A stretch of 64,000 bases of DNA from Siniperca chuatsi. Its lineage: Eukaryota > Chordata > Actinopteri > Centrarchiformes > Sinipercidae. The stretch is taken from the NCBI RefSeq assembly GCF_020085105.1, contig NC_058043.1, positions 8,570,667 to 8,634,666 on the forward strand. Reading direction: 5' to 3'. The notes under the pieces are model-generated. The model was not told the origin of the DNA. It saw only the letters and a list, made by a program, of their open reading frames with translations, and did not search any database. Shown in pieces: positions 42,819 through 56,216 of this stretch. The position numbers and the translations under genes are program-made. Position 1 is the stretch's first letter. The number at the start of each line of letters is the position of its first letter.

Positions 42819-43339
42819 TTATTCACTGTAAAATGTGTGAATGGTTATATTAATTACTGTATAAAGTCTCAAATGGACCTGACTGTCTCTCTCTAAGTGA
42901 CTGGGTGAGTGGGCCTAACCAGCAAGTGAGCTGCTGTAACATAATTTCCTTTCACATTCTTCCAAACCACATTTTATATCGACTTCAGAGGATGCATGGA
43001 TACCTGTCTTAAAATATATGGCAATGAACCAAAAATACAACCCATTTGTACACGTGGAAGGCAGACATTTTACAAATACATGAAGATTGCAATCATTTGA
43101 CAAATAGACCTATTTTAGACACTGACATTATCTTCATCCTGTGCGCTGCTGATAGCATAGGCAGGTTGGCTAAATTTTTAGATATATATTTGAATTCTAC
43201 ATATATTAATGTCGAATCTCTATTACATGTATTGATCATTTCTCCATATTAAAAAAAGATACATTTTAATCTGCCTTAATGTATGAATCTACAAACACTT
43301 TGAAGAGTCCACATGCCTAAAAGACATACAATGTATTGC
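40736..43339. other. gene desert, last part before plxna2
   Basis: No gene seen. Two tandem telomere-like CCTAACCCTAACCA runs lie at about 41156-41195; they are too short to be an interstitial telomere array. A long AT microsatellite lies at 42760-42817. The frames at 41954-42448 are low-complexity and unsupported. Confidence 0.55.
42760..42817. repeat. (AT)29 microsatellite
   Basis: About 58 bp of uninterrupted AT, directly visible; likely length-polymorphic and prone to assembly error. Confidence 0.97.
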
Positions 43340-43456
43340 AATGCGCTCAAGTTGTGCCAAAGGATGACGCGACGGAGGTTGGGAAGCGCACACTGTACGT
43401 GAGATGCAAGTGAACTGATGGGTGACTTCATGTAGCACCGGCATCCACACCGAGAG

Positions 43457-43514
<58 letters not shown>

Positions 43515-43796
43515 TATGTGGCAGCCTGAAAATGATCAATCCCTGAACGAGGCGGGAGGGTCACTTGATACCGGCTCCCTCTCAGCGGCTGACGGAGAGA
43601 TTCTCACTGCTGTCCTGATGACTTTACAGGTTGTGCGTCTCGGCAGCGCGTAGAATAAATTAACCGGCAGTTTATCTCGCTGTATTTGGCGTCCGAACAC
43701 ATTCACTGACTGACTGAGTCGCGGGACGTTCCCCCAAAATCCCTGCGAAATAACCGGATCTGCACTATTCATGAATGAGTCTCCTCTTATTTCAAG
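43340..43796 (+). promoter_or_regulatory. plxna2: plxna2 promoter and noncoding exon 1
   Basis: CpG frequency rises sharply compared with the desert to the left (GACGCGACGG, GGCAGCGCG, GTCGCGGGACG and others), and the segment ends in a strong donor, TTTCAAG|gtgagt, at 43796/43797. Plexin-A genes have an upstream noncoding exon separated from the first coding exon by a long intron, and the next good acceptor is at 54871, just upstream of the plxna2 start. I therefore read this as promoter plus exon 1; the 5' edge of the exon is unknown. No TATA box was seen. Confidence 0.5.
43461..43512. repeat. (AG)26 microsatellite in the plxna2 promoter region
   Basis: A pure 52-bp AG run preceded by an interrupted GAGAGAGCG, about 285 bp upstream of the predicted exon-1 donor. 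GA tracts of this kind are found at many vertebrate promoters. Confidence 0.95.
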
Positions 43797-46700
43797 GTGA
43801 GTAGTCTATCCTTTACTGTTAATAGCTGAACAGCAGCCTGTAGTGTGCAGAAGGGCAAAGTTGGATAGACTTTACGCGCCTCCGGACGCAGTGAAACACG
43901 TCCAGTGACATTGTGCAATCTGAATTGAGGTATTATATAAAATATTGCATGAGTAAATTATCAAATGATTTCTCTGCTGGCCACCTGTAACAACCAACAG
44001 ATGTTGGACTGATGCTCTGAAGACTGAGCGACTGTAAATGCCTCAGCTACAGTGCCCATCACAGACAGGAGGCAGAGCAGCACTGTAGGTTTGGTGCAAA
44101 TGATTGTATTATCAGAAAAATAGATTTCACTCTACTTTAGACAAAGCCAGCAGCCTGCTTGTGAAGATTTTTCCAGAACTCTTTAGTGGATTATTCTGGG
44201 CAGTGCATCAGACCAGTGGTCATCAGGAGAATACCAGAGTGAAGTATTTAGCCTGGAGATAGACAGTCCTCCACTGCTGCCCTGCCTCCTGCCTCCTGCT
44301 TCCTGGGCAGAACAGAAGCCACTGGGACGCTGATAAGGCTGGGCAGGCGCTGAGATGGAGCCTGAGCCTGAAAGAACTAAAGCGCACACACAGCTGTAGC
44401 AGTGCCAGATTCAACAATGCTTTTGACCAAGTACATCTATATTCGAGCCCCCTGTCTGTGTGTGTGTTTGGGTGGTAGTAGAGGGGGTGAGAGGGGCTGG
44501 TTGTTGGATTCATGGCTCTTTGACTCTCACCCCTCATGCAAACCAGATGAACCCCTCTTCTTTCTCTATGCTCTTTCTGGTCCGGCTTATCTGGCCAGCC
44601 AGTTGGACTAGCTTTTATTCTCCTGGCCCCTCCAGAGTGGGTAAAGCCTCTCATGGAGAGAGGAGAGAGATTGGCTTCTCTATTGGCGTGTTCATGCCAG
44701 TCATGCGTTCGGTACTTTATCAGTTGCCTGCTAATTTTAGAATTTACCACATTAATTCTGTCTCTCTCTCCTTTGCTGCATTTGACAGCAATAAATGAAA
44801 CTGAGGTTTGGGTTGTAATGTTTACTGTTCATCTAAGGAGTTTTAGTAATGTAGTTGAGGGTTAACCAATCTAAGCTCCTAAGTAGACATTTTAAAGGGT
44901 CAGTTTATCCAAAATACAAATAAAAAAGACACATTTTCCCCCTTACTCATTGTTGTTTCTAGCCATGCACATACTTTTGGTCTTACATGCTGAGGCTTTA
45001 AGATGTTTAAGTCAAAGTCTTTTCTTTTCAGTTACAATGTCCTGCTAACTTAGGAGAATCCACAGACCTCACTGTGATCAGTTTTCAATGGAACTACAAT
45101 TAAAGAAATCATTTTTATGAAATCTGAGGTCTGTGGATAATCCAGTATAACCTGGACATAGTTTCTAGAAAGATGAGTTGCTGTTGAGGTTTTCAAATGT
45201 AATTTTTCAGTGCTTTGAGGGGCACAAACAAATGTCCACTCATTGTTTTTGGGCAGGGACTGAAGTTACAGAGGCAGATATTAGTTTAATGGCTAGACAC
45301 TGCTAAGTTTAACATTTTTTTTTCTTCTTATTCGGGTGAACTCACCCTTTAAGATCATGTATTTACACTGCTTTCCACAATGTATGTCAGACTGATCCAC
45401 TGTAGATTAGATAAAAACAGGACATGTCCAACAAAATGAAGCATAAATGTGTTTCTGTTGGATTGTTCATTGATTTCTATTTGCTGACTGTTATATTTTT
45501 TACCAGTTTTTGTAATGGTAGTTTTGAATGTAAAGGGATTGCAGGAGAAACTACATAATTTTCAGGGTCTTCTGACCCTTGAGGCAACACCGGACCAGTG
45601 TAGGTGAAGTAATTTAGAACATCTGTCTCTGTCACATTCACCCACAAACCAGGAGTTAAGTGTTATCTCAGACTTCTACAGAGATTAATGAGCTATACTG
45701 TAGAAGAAGAAATCAGAAACACAATTCCACTACAGCTGCAAAAAACAGCTTTTGATTTAAATGACCACCAGTTCAAACCGTGACATTGATTTTGGAGTAA
45801 TCTGAATATCAGGGAGACCGATGTGGGTCAGGGGCAAAGGCGAAGCACAGTCGCTGCAATAGTACATCATATGAATTAGTGTATGTAACACAATTACACG
45901 GTGTGTGAGTGCACAGCAGCTCACTGCTACTACCCATAGCTGGAGACCCCCCCACCTCCAACCCCCACCCCTCCCTCCACCCTACCCCTGTTGCCCACGG
46001 AGACACTGATTAAACACGACTGTTCAGATGCTACAGCCTGAGGAAGAAGAAGGAGAGTCCCCTGTGTGTGTGTTTGTATTGTGTTAGTGTTTGCATGTGT
46101 GTGCATGTACTGTGTGAGTGTTGTACTGTACACGTGTGCATTTACTAGTCTGTCATAGGAGTTTATACGTTAGAGAGGAGAGAAAGCGACAAAAAGAGAA
46201 GGTACGCAAACAGTGATATGAAACCGACAGTGAAGGGAGAAAATAAGAAACGGAGAGAGAAAAAAATACTGCAGATCATCAAGCATGACCGACATGCTAT
46301 TGTCCTCACTCTTTTCTCTCCTTCATCCCCCTTCCAATCTTCACGCTTCCTCTTGTTTCAGTGTGTGATCCAGGCCTGGAGGGAGGTGGATGTACAGGTA
46401 GGTAAAGGTGGAGAATAGGAATGATACAGGGGTAGAGATGAGAGTAAGAGGTGGAAAAAGATAGGTAGCAGGAGCGAGAAAGACTAATAAAGACAGGACT
46501 AGACAGAGAGAGAGAGAGAAAGAGAGAGAGAGGTGGTGACAAACAGTGGAGGAGAGAAGTGAAAGGGAGGAGAGATACAAGTGGAAAGCGTGCAGCTCAC
46601 CTGCCAGATGGCAGCTTTGGCAGTGCTCAGCATGCAGTGATGGTGGTCTTGCAATATGGCGCATCGGATCCAGATTGTCACACCGTTGTTGATACAAACA

Positions 46701-49700
46701 GTGCTATAACTTTGCTGATGTGTGTGTTTTGCATGATTTTCTCTGGCACTGGTATAGGCAGACAGCATATGGTCATCAAAAACCCCCAGACAAAGTTGAG
46801 GGAAGTCACGTGTGTTTTATTCTTGGGAAAATATTGACACATGACTTTTAAGTTTGAAGACTTTGAATCTCTATTTTCTTAAAGAGGCACTCAGGTGATT
46901 TTACACACAAGGATCAGTTTACTCATCATGAGAAGTAGCCTACTACTCAGCTTATGAAAACAGATGTATAATGTTTTCTGTGGCTCTGGAGGAGCTTTCG
47001 AAAGTCTGAGAAAATAACCATGGTGATACCATCAGGGTTATCTCAGGTTGGGCTTGGAGACTACATATTTTTGACAAAGTCTGCTTTGCACACTCAGTTT
47101 TACGGAGTTTGAAAGACATGGACATTTAACTTGCATGGAAGGTCTCACAAAAGATACTATCAAGTTGCATTATGAGAAATGTAGGATCTAGTGTTGACTC
47201 ATATTAGGGACCATAAGTCAGGATAACTCGGCCTCTTCTGCACCGATTGTGACCTTTATGTTTAAAAATCTGTCTTTTGCAAGTCCCCCAACTTTATGGA
47301 AGCGCAATGATAAATACTAAACTGCCAGTCGTTCATGTCAGGTTTGAATGGTGCCAACCTTTAAAATCATTATTTTTGATGTCATACATTGTATGATGAG
47401 GGAACTAAGAAATAGGAGTCTTGGAACATTCAAATTAGTTATCAATTAAAATGTGACAATTTAATATAGAAATAGAAATGCAAATATTGGTCATGGAAAA
47501 TACGTTATATGACATGGAAAATGTATGGATATTGGTCTTAATGTGGTACGTCTGTGTCACTTCACCTAAAACCTTCTATTTTCCTCCATTTTAGCAAACA
47601 CCTCCATCTCAAATAATCTTCCATTTCTAGAAAATTAAATCTTTGTAGTACTACTTTCTTCATGTCATATCAGTAGAAGTAGGATAAATTCCCAATAAAT
47701 AATAACATCAGTGACCTTTGAACAATCTCCACATTCACTGGTCCCTTCATAGGAAACCTGCAACTTCCAAGTTTCAAAGAACATGAAGTGCAGTTTGGGG
47801 TATTCCCCCATTAAAACGGTTTACTTTTCCTAAAACACTGGATCTACATATTGCTGGAATTTAACCATTTTGAAGAATGTAGAATTTATGAAAGTTCAAG
47901 GTTATAGATAAAAAATCTTGCACTTGTTTCAAACCAGCTGAATCGAACTTCTGAAGGAGAGCACTGAATTGCTTCTCCCTTGTGACTTTTGCTGACAGAG
48001 TCTTTGTTGGAATCTTAAAGCCACAGTTTGGCAAGCAAGCACCTGCTGAATGAGCTGCTTGGGCTGGTCTTAGAAAGAAAGTAAGTCATCAGTTACCTAC
48101 AACATGGCCCAGAAGCCCAGAGCACCTGGACTACATCCGAGACTACAATGTTCAGCCCTTGGCAGCCACAAACCAGGTGGGACTGGACATACTTAATAGA
48201 CTTGGAGAATTCAATATTAATTTGAGGATCAAGTCCTATCAAGAAGGACAGGTTATAGATATGGGAAATGTTCTCTGCTGTGTATTCGCTGTCAATTCTT
48301 TACTGTTTTCCCCAGCATGTACTATCCCTTAAGGAGCTTTTGTAAAAAAAGATTTCAAAAACCTGCGTCCCATTTGCCTTCCAGTGATTTTCTATTTGAG
48401 TGAAATTCACCTGTTTTTGCAGTCCTGGTAGACCTCTGGCCCACTAGGGTACTGTGCTTTTAACCAGGCTATTTCTATTTTGAGGAAATTTCTATGCATT
48501 TGCCCAAAATCCCATTTAGAGACTTAGGAGATGGGATAGAGTTTCAGAGTAGGTTAGAATTAGGGACAAACCGGGCTAGGCCGACCTTGGAGACTGAGAT
48601 AATCTGGGCAGATGCTTGTATTTGTACAGCTTTAGGGTGAATGGCCACCCAAGGCCTTATTTGCACTGCAGATTAAATGTTAAATGGGTTTTGGAGCAGC
48701 AGATACTTAGAGGGAAAGTTGTCAAATAGGAGAACATGCACCATCTCTCCTCCTCTTTCCTGTTTCTCTCTTCCTCACTCGCTGTCTATTGCTGTCTCCT
48801 CTTGCTCACAGTGATTTGTCAGCAGTGGAGGTAGCAGCTGTTCCTTTTGCATTGTAATTTATTTGATCATAATTATTCGTGCCAGCTACCTCCAACCTTG
48901 GCATCCTCCACACCACAAAAGCCATATGGGCAAAGAGGGAGGAAGCTGAGGAAACGTACAGGCTTCTTTGGAATAAGTTCTTTGGTTTCTGTGTGCAGTG
49001 GTGTGGGAATTATGGACATATGTGCTTCACAGCTTCACATTGATCACTGTGTTTGATTATTTTTCTCATTCATACACTGGGGTCCAGTCTCTGCCAAATG
49101 TAATGTATTTTCCCTGTTAGGTCTCCATGATTTATGCATGCAAAAGCAATATAGCCCTGCACATCTGTAACTAAATCCGTCTGAGCAGAAATATAGCTTT
49201 GTTCTACAGAAAGAGCAATGTCAAATCAGACAAAAAAAAGACAGAAACTCAGAAGATGGGAGCAGACAATAAAATTACAGCCATGCTAGAGGCTGAATAT
49301 CAGGCTGGTAGTTATTGAGCCAAATAAAAATGGCTGAGAGAGAGTGCTCTTACAGTACAAAAAAACACAACTGGAGAGCTATTCTGTACTTGTCTCTGGG
49401 CTAGACAGTAGAGCTCACATTTCACCACCCTTATTCTCGATTCCCCTTAGCTGCACTGTCCACAGATCACTCTGAGGCCCGGTCGGACTCCTCTGTTTAC
49501 CCCTTGTTCTTCTTCTTGCACTTAAGTGACATTGAGGATGAGAGGTGCTGGGCAGCCGCTGCAGCACGGCTCACGCGCACATGCTGTGTGGTTCCAAAGA
49601 AAACGCAGCTTGCAATGTCTTCTGCTGCTGTCGCTGAATTATAGAAGACCCTCTATTGCACTCGAGCTGCATGGGTTTTCATCACAGTGCTGGAGGTCAC

Positions 49701-52700
49701 TTTGACTTTCCCCTTTATGCTCATCATATATGCAACACGAGGGCTTTGGCAGTTGAATGGAGCCTGCTTGAGGTCACCATTAACCAGGGAAGACCGACAA
49801 TGAGATTTATGGAAGAGGAGACAGAGCTGAGAAGAGGGAAGGGAGGAGAAAGGCATGCATGGTTAAATCTGACTGTGGCAGCAGTGCCCTTCATCTGGTC
49901 CCTGCTCTTAACAGCAATTTCAGATATAGTACTGTATCTGCATGTATAATGCATACACCCTAAGATAATGGCATGCGTTGCAGAGGAGGCTGCTGACTGT
50001 GTTGTGGTGATGTGTTGGAATTGGTCCCCTATGTCACATTTGCCAATGCCCAGGTCCCTCGCAGCATCCTGCAGTTATTAAGAGCAGAGCGCGTTGCGAT
50101 GACATAGTGCTGTTTTACTGTTCCTCTTCCTCTTCAATCTTCCGCTACTCTACCATCAAGATTAGTGGCTGGCTGGAGAGTCCTAAAGCTTGCAATATCT
50201 ATGCTGACCAATAAACTAAACAACAAGAATGAAAAAAAAAGGCAATTATGGTTCGTTTTGTTAATATAAAATCATGCCGGGACACAAAGACATCCCCGAA
50301 GAGCTGCCAACAAAACTAAATGAATTTATAGCAATTTACACTTGTTTCCAGAGAATACTAGCATCACAAAGTTTTAGTATCATTAATCTAAATACTGGTT
50401 GTAAGATTTTTCCCCCTGACTGAGAGAAATGTCAGGGGGAAGCACTGCTGTTTGAATTTACACTGTAGAACATAATGATGAAAATTAACCACAGGCCAAC
50501 TGTCACAAAATTTTACTGCGCGGCATCAAAGTGGAGATATCCTGTGGGTATGTGCAGTGTGAGCATCCACGCTACACATTATGCCCTCTGAGGCTCGAGT
50601 CTGTGTTGGGGCCTTACAAGGCGGAGCCAGTCGCCCTGGGCTGCCCCTCCACAACGCAGCCACAGATAAAACACGGTGGACTGATCACAAAACATTGCTT
50701 TTCCTAATAAACCCCACCGGTCCCTTGTGATTCAATATGACATTCATTTATAAGTCATCTTTAATAAAGACGGCATTTTCATGTCCTAATTCCCCGACTC
50801 ATCTCTGTAGGTACCAGTGACAGCCCCTGGCTCTGGCTTGCTGGCTCCCTCCTCCCTCCTGTCTCTGCCACGTTTGACCTACTTCTGTCTCCACAACATT
50901 GTAAACAGATCTACTAATTGCCTTCATTTATTCATTTGGAAGTCAAGTTCTGTTGCGGCTGGCGCCCTCCCAGCTCATTCATGTGTAATGTGTACAATGC
51001 TGGCCCTCCCCCCCAACGACTCGTCCATGTGTATTTGCCGAAAACCCCAAAGAAAAGTATCGCATCAGGCCATGTGAGTTTACTGTATATACTATATACT
51101 ACTAAGTGCAAACATTGTACAGTACATTACCAGGAAGTGCTGCAGCCAAAATGTTTTCCCCCAAATCTGAAATCATCTCCAAAAACAAACTTTCTAAACT
51201 GACTTTTAACTTCCGTCAGCAGCCCAGTCTTGGAAAACCTACGAACACAAGAGCTGGCTGGTAATCAGAAGGACAGAAGCTGTTGTGATTATTGTAGTTC
51301 AGACACTTGCCGCCCCTGTGGTCTTATATTGTTATTGCTTTTGTGCAGCTTTATAAATCTAGGCCACAAAAAACAACAGCAACAAAAAAATATTTTTATC
51401 ACATCTGATGCGAGTGACAGTGACTCCCATTGTTGACTAAGTGTGAGAACAGAGATGTTTCTTCTGACCTTTAGAAAGATCACGCCAGTCTGTTGACAGT
51501 GTTTCCAATCTCACACAAATCTATAATCCAAAACGTAAACAAGATAAACTTGAACACCATGCTGTTTGTGCTTCACGCTATTGAACTTGAACGAGCAGTG
51601 AAAATGATGCACATGGACAGCCTTACAAAGAAATGTCCCCTATGAACATTTTAGTTCATCTCTGATGGCAGATGGGTCAAACAAACAAGAGATAGAAAAA
51701 AGCTAACCATCCCTTCTGTCCCATGGATCATGCCTAACAGGCCACTACAGAAGCTATGACAGCATTTCACCCCAATAAAAGCTGAACCCAAAGGATGGAT
51801 TTGGTTCCACAGATCTCGATCCAGGTCAAAGGGTCGTGTTTGTGGAGCACAAGAGGCTGCCTTCTCCCCCCTCTACGCTGTGATTGGTGCCCGCTGAGAG
51901 CTTGCGTCCCCAGAGGCCTCAGCAAACTATGTTCCTGTGTGTGAGTGTGAATGAGTCACGTCTGGGTTGGAGCATGTCTGAGTGGCGAGGCAGAGAATTC
52001 AGCAGGGAGGACTGCGCAGGGCAAAGAGTTGTCTCTATAATCCAGGGTAAACACTGAGCAGCATGACTGCACGCCTTAGACGTGACCAAAGCCGGAGAAC
52101 AGAAATGGATGAAACGATGAGGATGCTGCTTCTCTGCACGCCAGCCTGGCTCCGTTTGCTACCGGCACTTCCTATTTTCTCTTCTTGTTTTCTCCCCCTG
52201 TTTTGTAATTCCTCTGAGGGTTTAAATGGAGACTCTCAACACTGAATTAACCTCTGGGTGGCCCTGCAGGTGTCTGTTGTTTAAGGTCATGGCAGACTCA
52301 AACCTGGTTTCGCAAATATCATTTGGTCTGCTATTTGCTGTCGGATCTCAAGAGCGCTGTCTTATTAATTATTTCTAATAGAGAAAAGGACAGCGCTTGA
52401 GGTTCTGAGAAGATTACAATGCAAATTACTTCAAAGGTCTTCACCTGGAAGTTTGCAGTGTGATTTGACCAAGAGAAATTTAAAGTAATGGGATTCTGTT
52501 GGATGTCACAAAGTAGAGACAGCCTTAGTTGAATTGGTAAACACAAAATTACTTTTCTGCTTCTTTTTGTGGCAGCTCAAGAATATGCACAAAGGATTGA
52601 GTCAGATTTTTGTGATCTAACCCGCCCACTTTTAAACTGCTCTTCAATGCATTACATCCCATTCCACCATCCTGTTTCACACTAAAAAGCCTACATCAAA

Positions 52701-54871
52701 GGCAAAGCAGAAGAAAGATTTAGAAAAAGGGTTGCACTCCAGGGAGTAAAGGTTTCGGCTGACCACTGGTTTAGCCACACAACACATGAATGCTGCAAAA
52801 GATTATATTTTAGTTTACCCAGAAGCTGTCAAAATAAAGCACTGTCACTGCTTCCTCTGAAACATTTCAAAATGCCTGAATAACCTTTTCACTGGGTTTT
52901 CACATAAAAGAGACAAATGATAGCAAATCGTGGTTACATCAACACAGAAACTGGTTTAGGGACTCAGCTTGCAAAGCAGACGATTTGAGGGATTTTCAGA
53001 AGGAATTTGCTGGACACCATTTCGCCCAAAATAAAGAAGCTGTAAACATTAGAGCCAACATGTCCTGCCAAATCTCAGCATTCTGAGAACTAATAAAAGC
53101 AAACACAGTTGTTTGTGTCCAGTCAGAAAAAATGGTCAAGAAAAGAAAAGAAGAAGCTTCTGTCATAAACATTTAAAGCAGAGATAGATACAGATAGAGA
53201 TAAGAGTGTGACTCAGGTTGATTCACAAAGGTCTGACTAATGTCATGTATTACAAATAAAGAAAAGCAAACATTGAACTTCAGATTTCAATTCAGCGATT
53301 ACAGTGTGTGACAGATGTTACTCTTTGGTGGCCAATTACTGGTAGAGTTGCTCACACGGAGCCTGCCAAATTGAGCAGAGTAGGTCGAGACACTTGAGTG
53401 ACTTCTCCCCTGGTGTGAGCGTGGCGGGGACAGATGGACAGGAGATGCTGGAGTGGAGCTGGAGTCGGCCCAGCCAGCTCAGTGTCAGTCCATCCGCTCC
53501 ATCCCTGGCTCTCGCTCAACTCAGCCGGACGTCCTGTTAGTCAGCCAATGAAGAGCACCCACCGCATCATGACCCCCGCATTAGGATCTGACATGGCTGT
53601 CTTCATTTAACCTTTACTTATACCAGGAAGTCTCACTGAGAAAACACCCTGTTTACGTTAGCCCCAGCCAAAAAAGACAGTTGCCTTTGAGCTAAAGCCT
53701 TCTAGCTTTTCAGCAGGATATCTTTAGAGGAAATTTAGAAGCATTTCACTGAAGGGGTTTAAATGATTTAAAAAAAATAAGTATTATTAGAAGAGTGTGA
53801 AGGGGCTGTTGATGTGGTAATGGAGAGGACAAAGGGTGAGATAGACACAACGTTTGGGAGCCAGATTGGAGAAGCTTCGGTTGGCATACAGACAGGATTT
53901 AGGGTGATGTAGGTATCTTAATTTATGGTCCGTCCTCCTATGCAGGCAGTTTTATTACTCCATTAATGGACTTCGATGAAGTAACGGCGTATATGAAACC
54001 ACTTTATCTACGATACTTGCGTTGCCTTCACTAAACATCTGTCTTTACCTCTTTACCAAAAACAGTTTTTTTTGTTTTTTTACCAAATTAGCTTATTTTG
54101 TCTCATCTGTATGAGAAACACCTTGCATCAAACTAGAACATAACATCACATAATAGTTCTGACAAGGGGAAAAAAAAACAGTAAACAAATCAAACGTCTT
54201 TTGTCATGTGTCTAATTCATCCATTCTCCAGTCCAGTGTTTGAGGGACATTGTTTGTCCCCTGAAAATATCTACATAAAATATGCTAATGAAATTAAACA
54301 GGGAAGTGTGAGGGTTGATGCTGCCTGCCTCTGAATCTCTAATGACTCCTCGCCATCCCTGGAAAAAGCCTGATTAATTTAGGAATGTCGGCCACAGTGG
54401 AGAGTGATTAATTCCTCCTGGATTCAACCATTTAAACGAACAAGGCAGAGGGGAGAAAGGAAAACAGAGAGCCCAAAATATGGACGCATAATTAATACAT
54501 TTGGATCACATTAATTAGCCACCCAAACAGAGGGAAGGCACAACTGCAGTGTGTCACTGCTTTGTTCAAGCAATAGACCACAGTTAGTTCTCTCTTACAG
54601 AGCGGCGAATATAATGAGCCCCCCTGTTGATAGGGGGAATATTGGACCATCTCTCAGGCTAGTAAATATGAGGAGACAGTTTAAACAAATGATTACTTGT
54701 TTCTTTGATGTCTCATGTGTCTGACTAAGCAGAGATAGAGGGGAAAACAAGCACATATATTTCTAGGTTTTTAGAGGAAGTGTTAAATGATACTTTGAAA
54801 GCAGTTTTTCACTCTTGAAAGAATCAAGGATCTTTTGAGTTTAAAACAAATATCTCTCTTTTTTCTTTCAG
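43797..54871 (+). other. plxna2: plxna2 intron 1 (predicted, 11 kb)
   Basis: The intron lies between the donor at 43797 and the acceptor tttttctttcag at 54871. It contains a TTAA-ended repeat (44892-45352), GA-rich DNA near 46500-46535, a common fish repeat near 46880-47130 (GGCTCTGGAGGAGCTTTCGA), and several unique-looking blocks (49990-50210, 50530-50800, 54310-54530) suggestive of regulatory DNA. Reading frames inside are short and unsupported. Confidence 0.5.
44892..45352. repeat. TTAA-ended MITE
   Basis: The ends are inverted repeats, TTAAAGGGTCAGTTTATCC at the left and, read inward, TTAAAGGGTGAGTTCACCC at the right, with TTAA at both extremities. Short, noncoding, nonautonomous. Confidence 0.65.
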
Positions 54872-56216
54872 AAATATGTGAATATCACAAGACTGCACTT
54901 CAGCTCATCTTTTTCAGTGCAATCCTGCTCCTTGCTGACACACGATCCCAGGTGTTTTGTCTGAGCTTGGTAATTTTCGGAGCCCAGTGGGGATGGGAAC
55001 GTGCTTGGATAAAGGATGGACTTACTGCGGCCTCACTAAAGGTCACGGTCCTCTTAAGGTCATGTCATGGCCCCTGGCACTGTGGCTATTGACTCTAATC
55101 TCTGTGAATCAAAAGACGACTGTTGGACAGACTCTGAACACCTTCCAATCAGAGAGGAGGGAGTGGTCGCTGAACCACCTGACTGTGCATCAGTCTACTG
55201 GGGCTCTGTACGTCGGGGCTGTCAACCGAATCTACAAGTTGTCAGCTAATCTCACCCTCCTGGTGTCCCATGATACAGGGCCAGAGTATGACAACAAAGC
55301 ATGTTATCCTCCACTGATTGTCCAGCCCTGTTCTGAGCCTCTTGCCTCTACTGACAATGTTAACAAACTGTTGCTCATCGACTACTCTCACAACCGACTG
55401 CTGGCCTGCGGCAGTCTCTACCAGGGCGTCTGCAAGCTGATGAGGCTGGATGATTTGTTTATCCTCGTGGAGCCCACACACAAGAAAGAACACTACCTGT
55501 CCAGTGACAACCAGACAGGGACAATGTACGGGGTTGTTGTGCCCTCGCAGGGTCAGGATGCGACTCTGTACATCGGCATGGCCGTTGGTGGCAAACAGGA
55601 CTACTTCCCAACTATCTCCAGCCGCAAGCTGCCTCGTGACCCAGAATCCTCTGCCATGCTTGACTATGAGCTTCACACTGACTTTGTTTCCTCTCTCATT
55701 AAAATCCCTTCAGATACGCTGGCTCTTGTCCCACACTTTGACATCTATTACATTTACGGCTTTGCTAGCGGCAGCTTCGTCTACTTCATGACCGTCCAGC
55801 CGGAGACGCCTGAGAATGGGATGCCCGCTGGTGGCTCCCCTGGCGACCTGTTTTACACCTCTCGCATCATCCGCCTCTGCAAAGGTGACAAGAAGTTCCA
55901 CTCATATGTGTCACTTCCTGTGGGGTGCATACACAGAGGCGAGGAGTACCGTCTGCTGCAGGCGGCTTACCTGTCCAAGGCCGGCAGGGTTCTGGCAAAG
56001 TCGCTCAACATCAGCGCCCAGGAGGACGTGCTCTTTGCCGTGTTCTCCAAGGGACAGAAGCAGTGCCACGACCCTCCAGATCACTCTGCTCTCTGTGTCT
56101 TCACCATCCAAGACATCAACACACGCATCAAGGAGCGACTGCAGTCCTGCTACCAGGGAGAGGGAAACCTGGAGCTGCACTGGCTTCTGGGAAAGGATGT
56201 GCAGTGCACTAAGGCG
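54872..56216 (+). CDS. plxna2: plxna2 exon 2: signal peptide and most of the Sema domain (coding from 55062)
   Basis: Plexin-A2 is a single-pass semaphorin receptor used with neuropilins in axon guidance; this exon makes its extracellular N-terminus. Coding 55062-56216 is 385 codons: a hydrophobic signal peptide ([15 protein letters not shown]), then the Sema domain from about residue 27. Seen: [20 protein letters not shown] (47-66), [10 protein letters not shown] (Cys81, Cys90), [20 protein letters not shown] (101-120), [47 protein letters not shown] and [26 protein letters not shown] and [13 protein letters not shown] point to A2 rather than A1, A3 or A4. An in-frame ATG at 54993 could extend the N-terminus by 23 residues but would bury the signal peptide; the short uORF at 54876 is ATG TGA. 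The donor is AAGGCG|gtaggt, phase 0. Confidence 0.88.

Noticed and set aside
44223..44750. 175-codon minus-strand frame in plxna2 intron 1
   Set aside because: No recognisable family; it lies antisense in a predicted intron and has no promoter or splice evidence.
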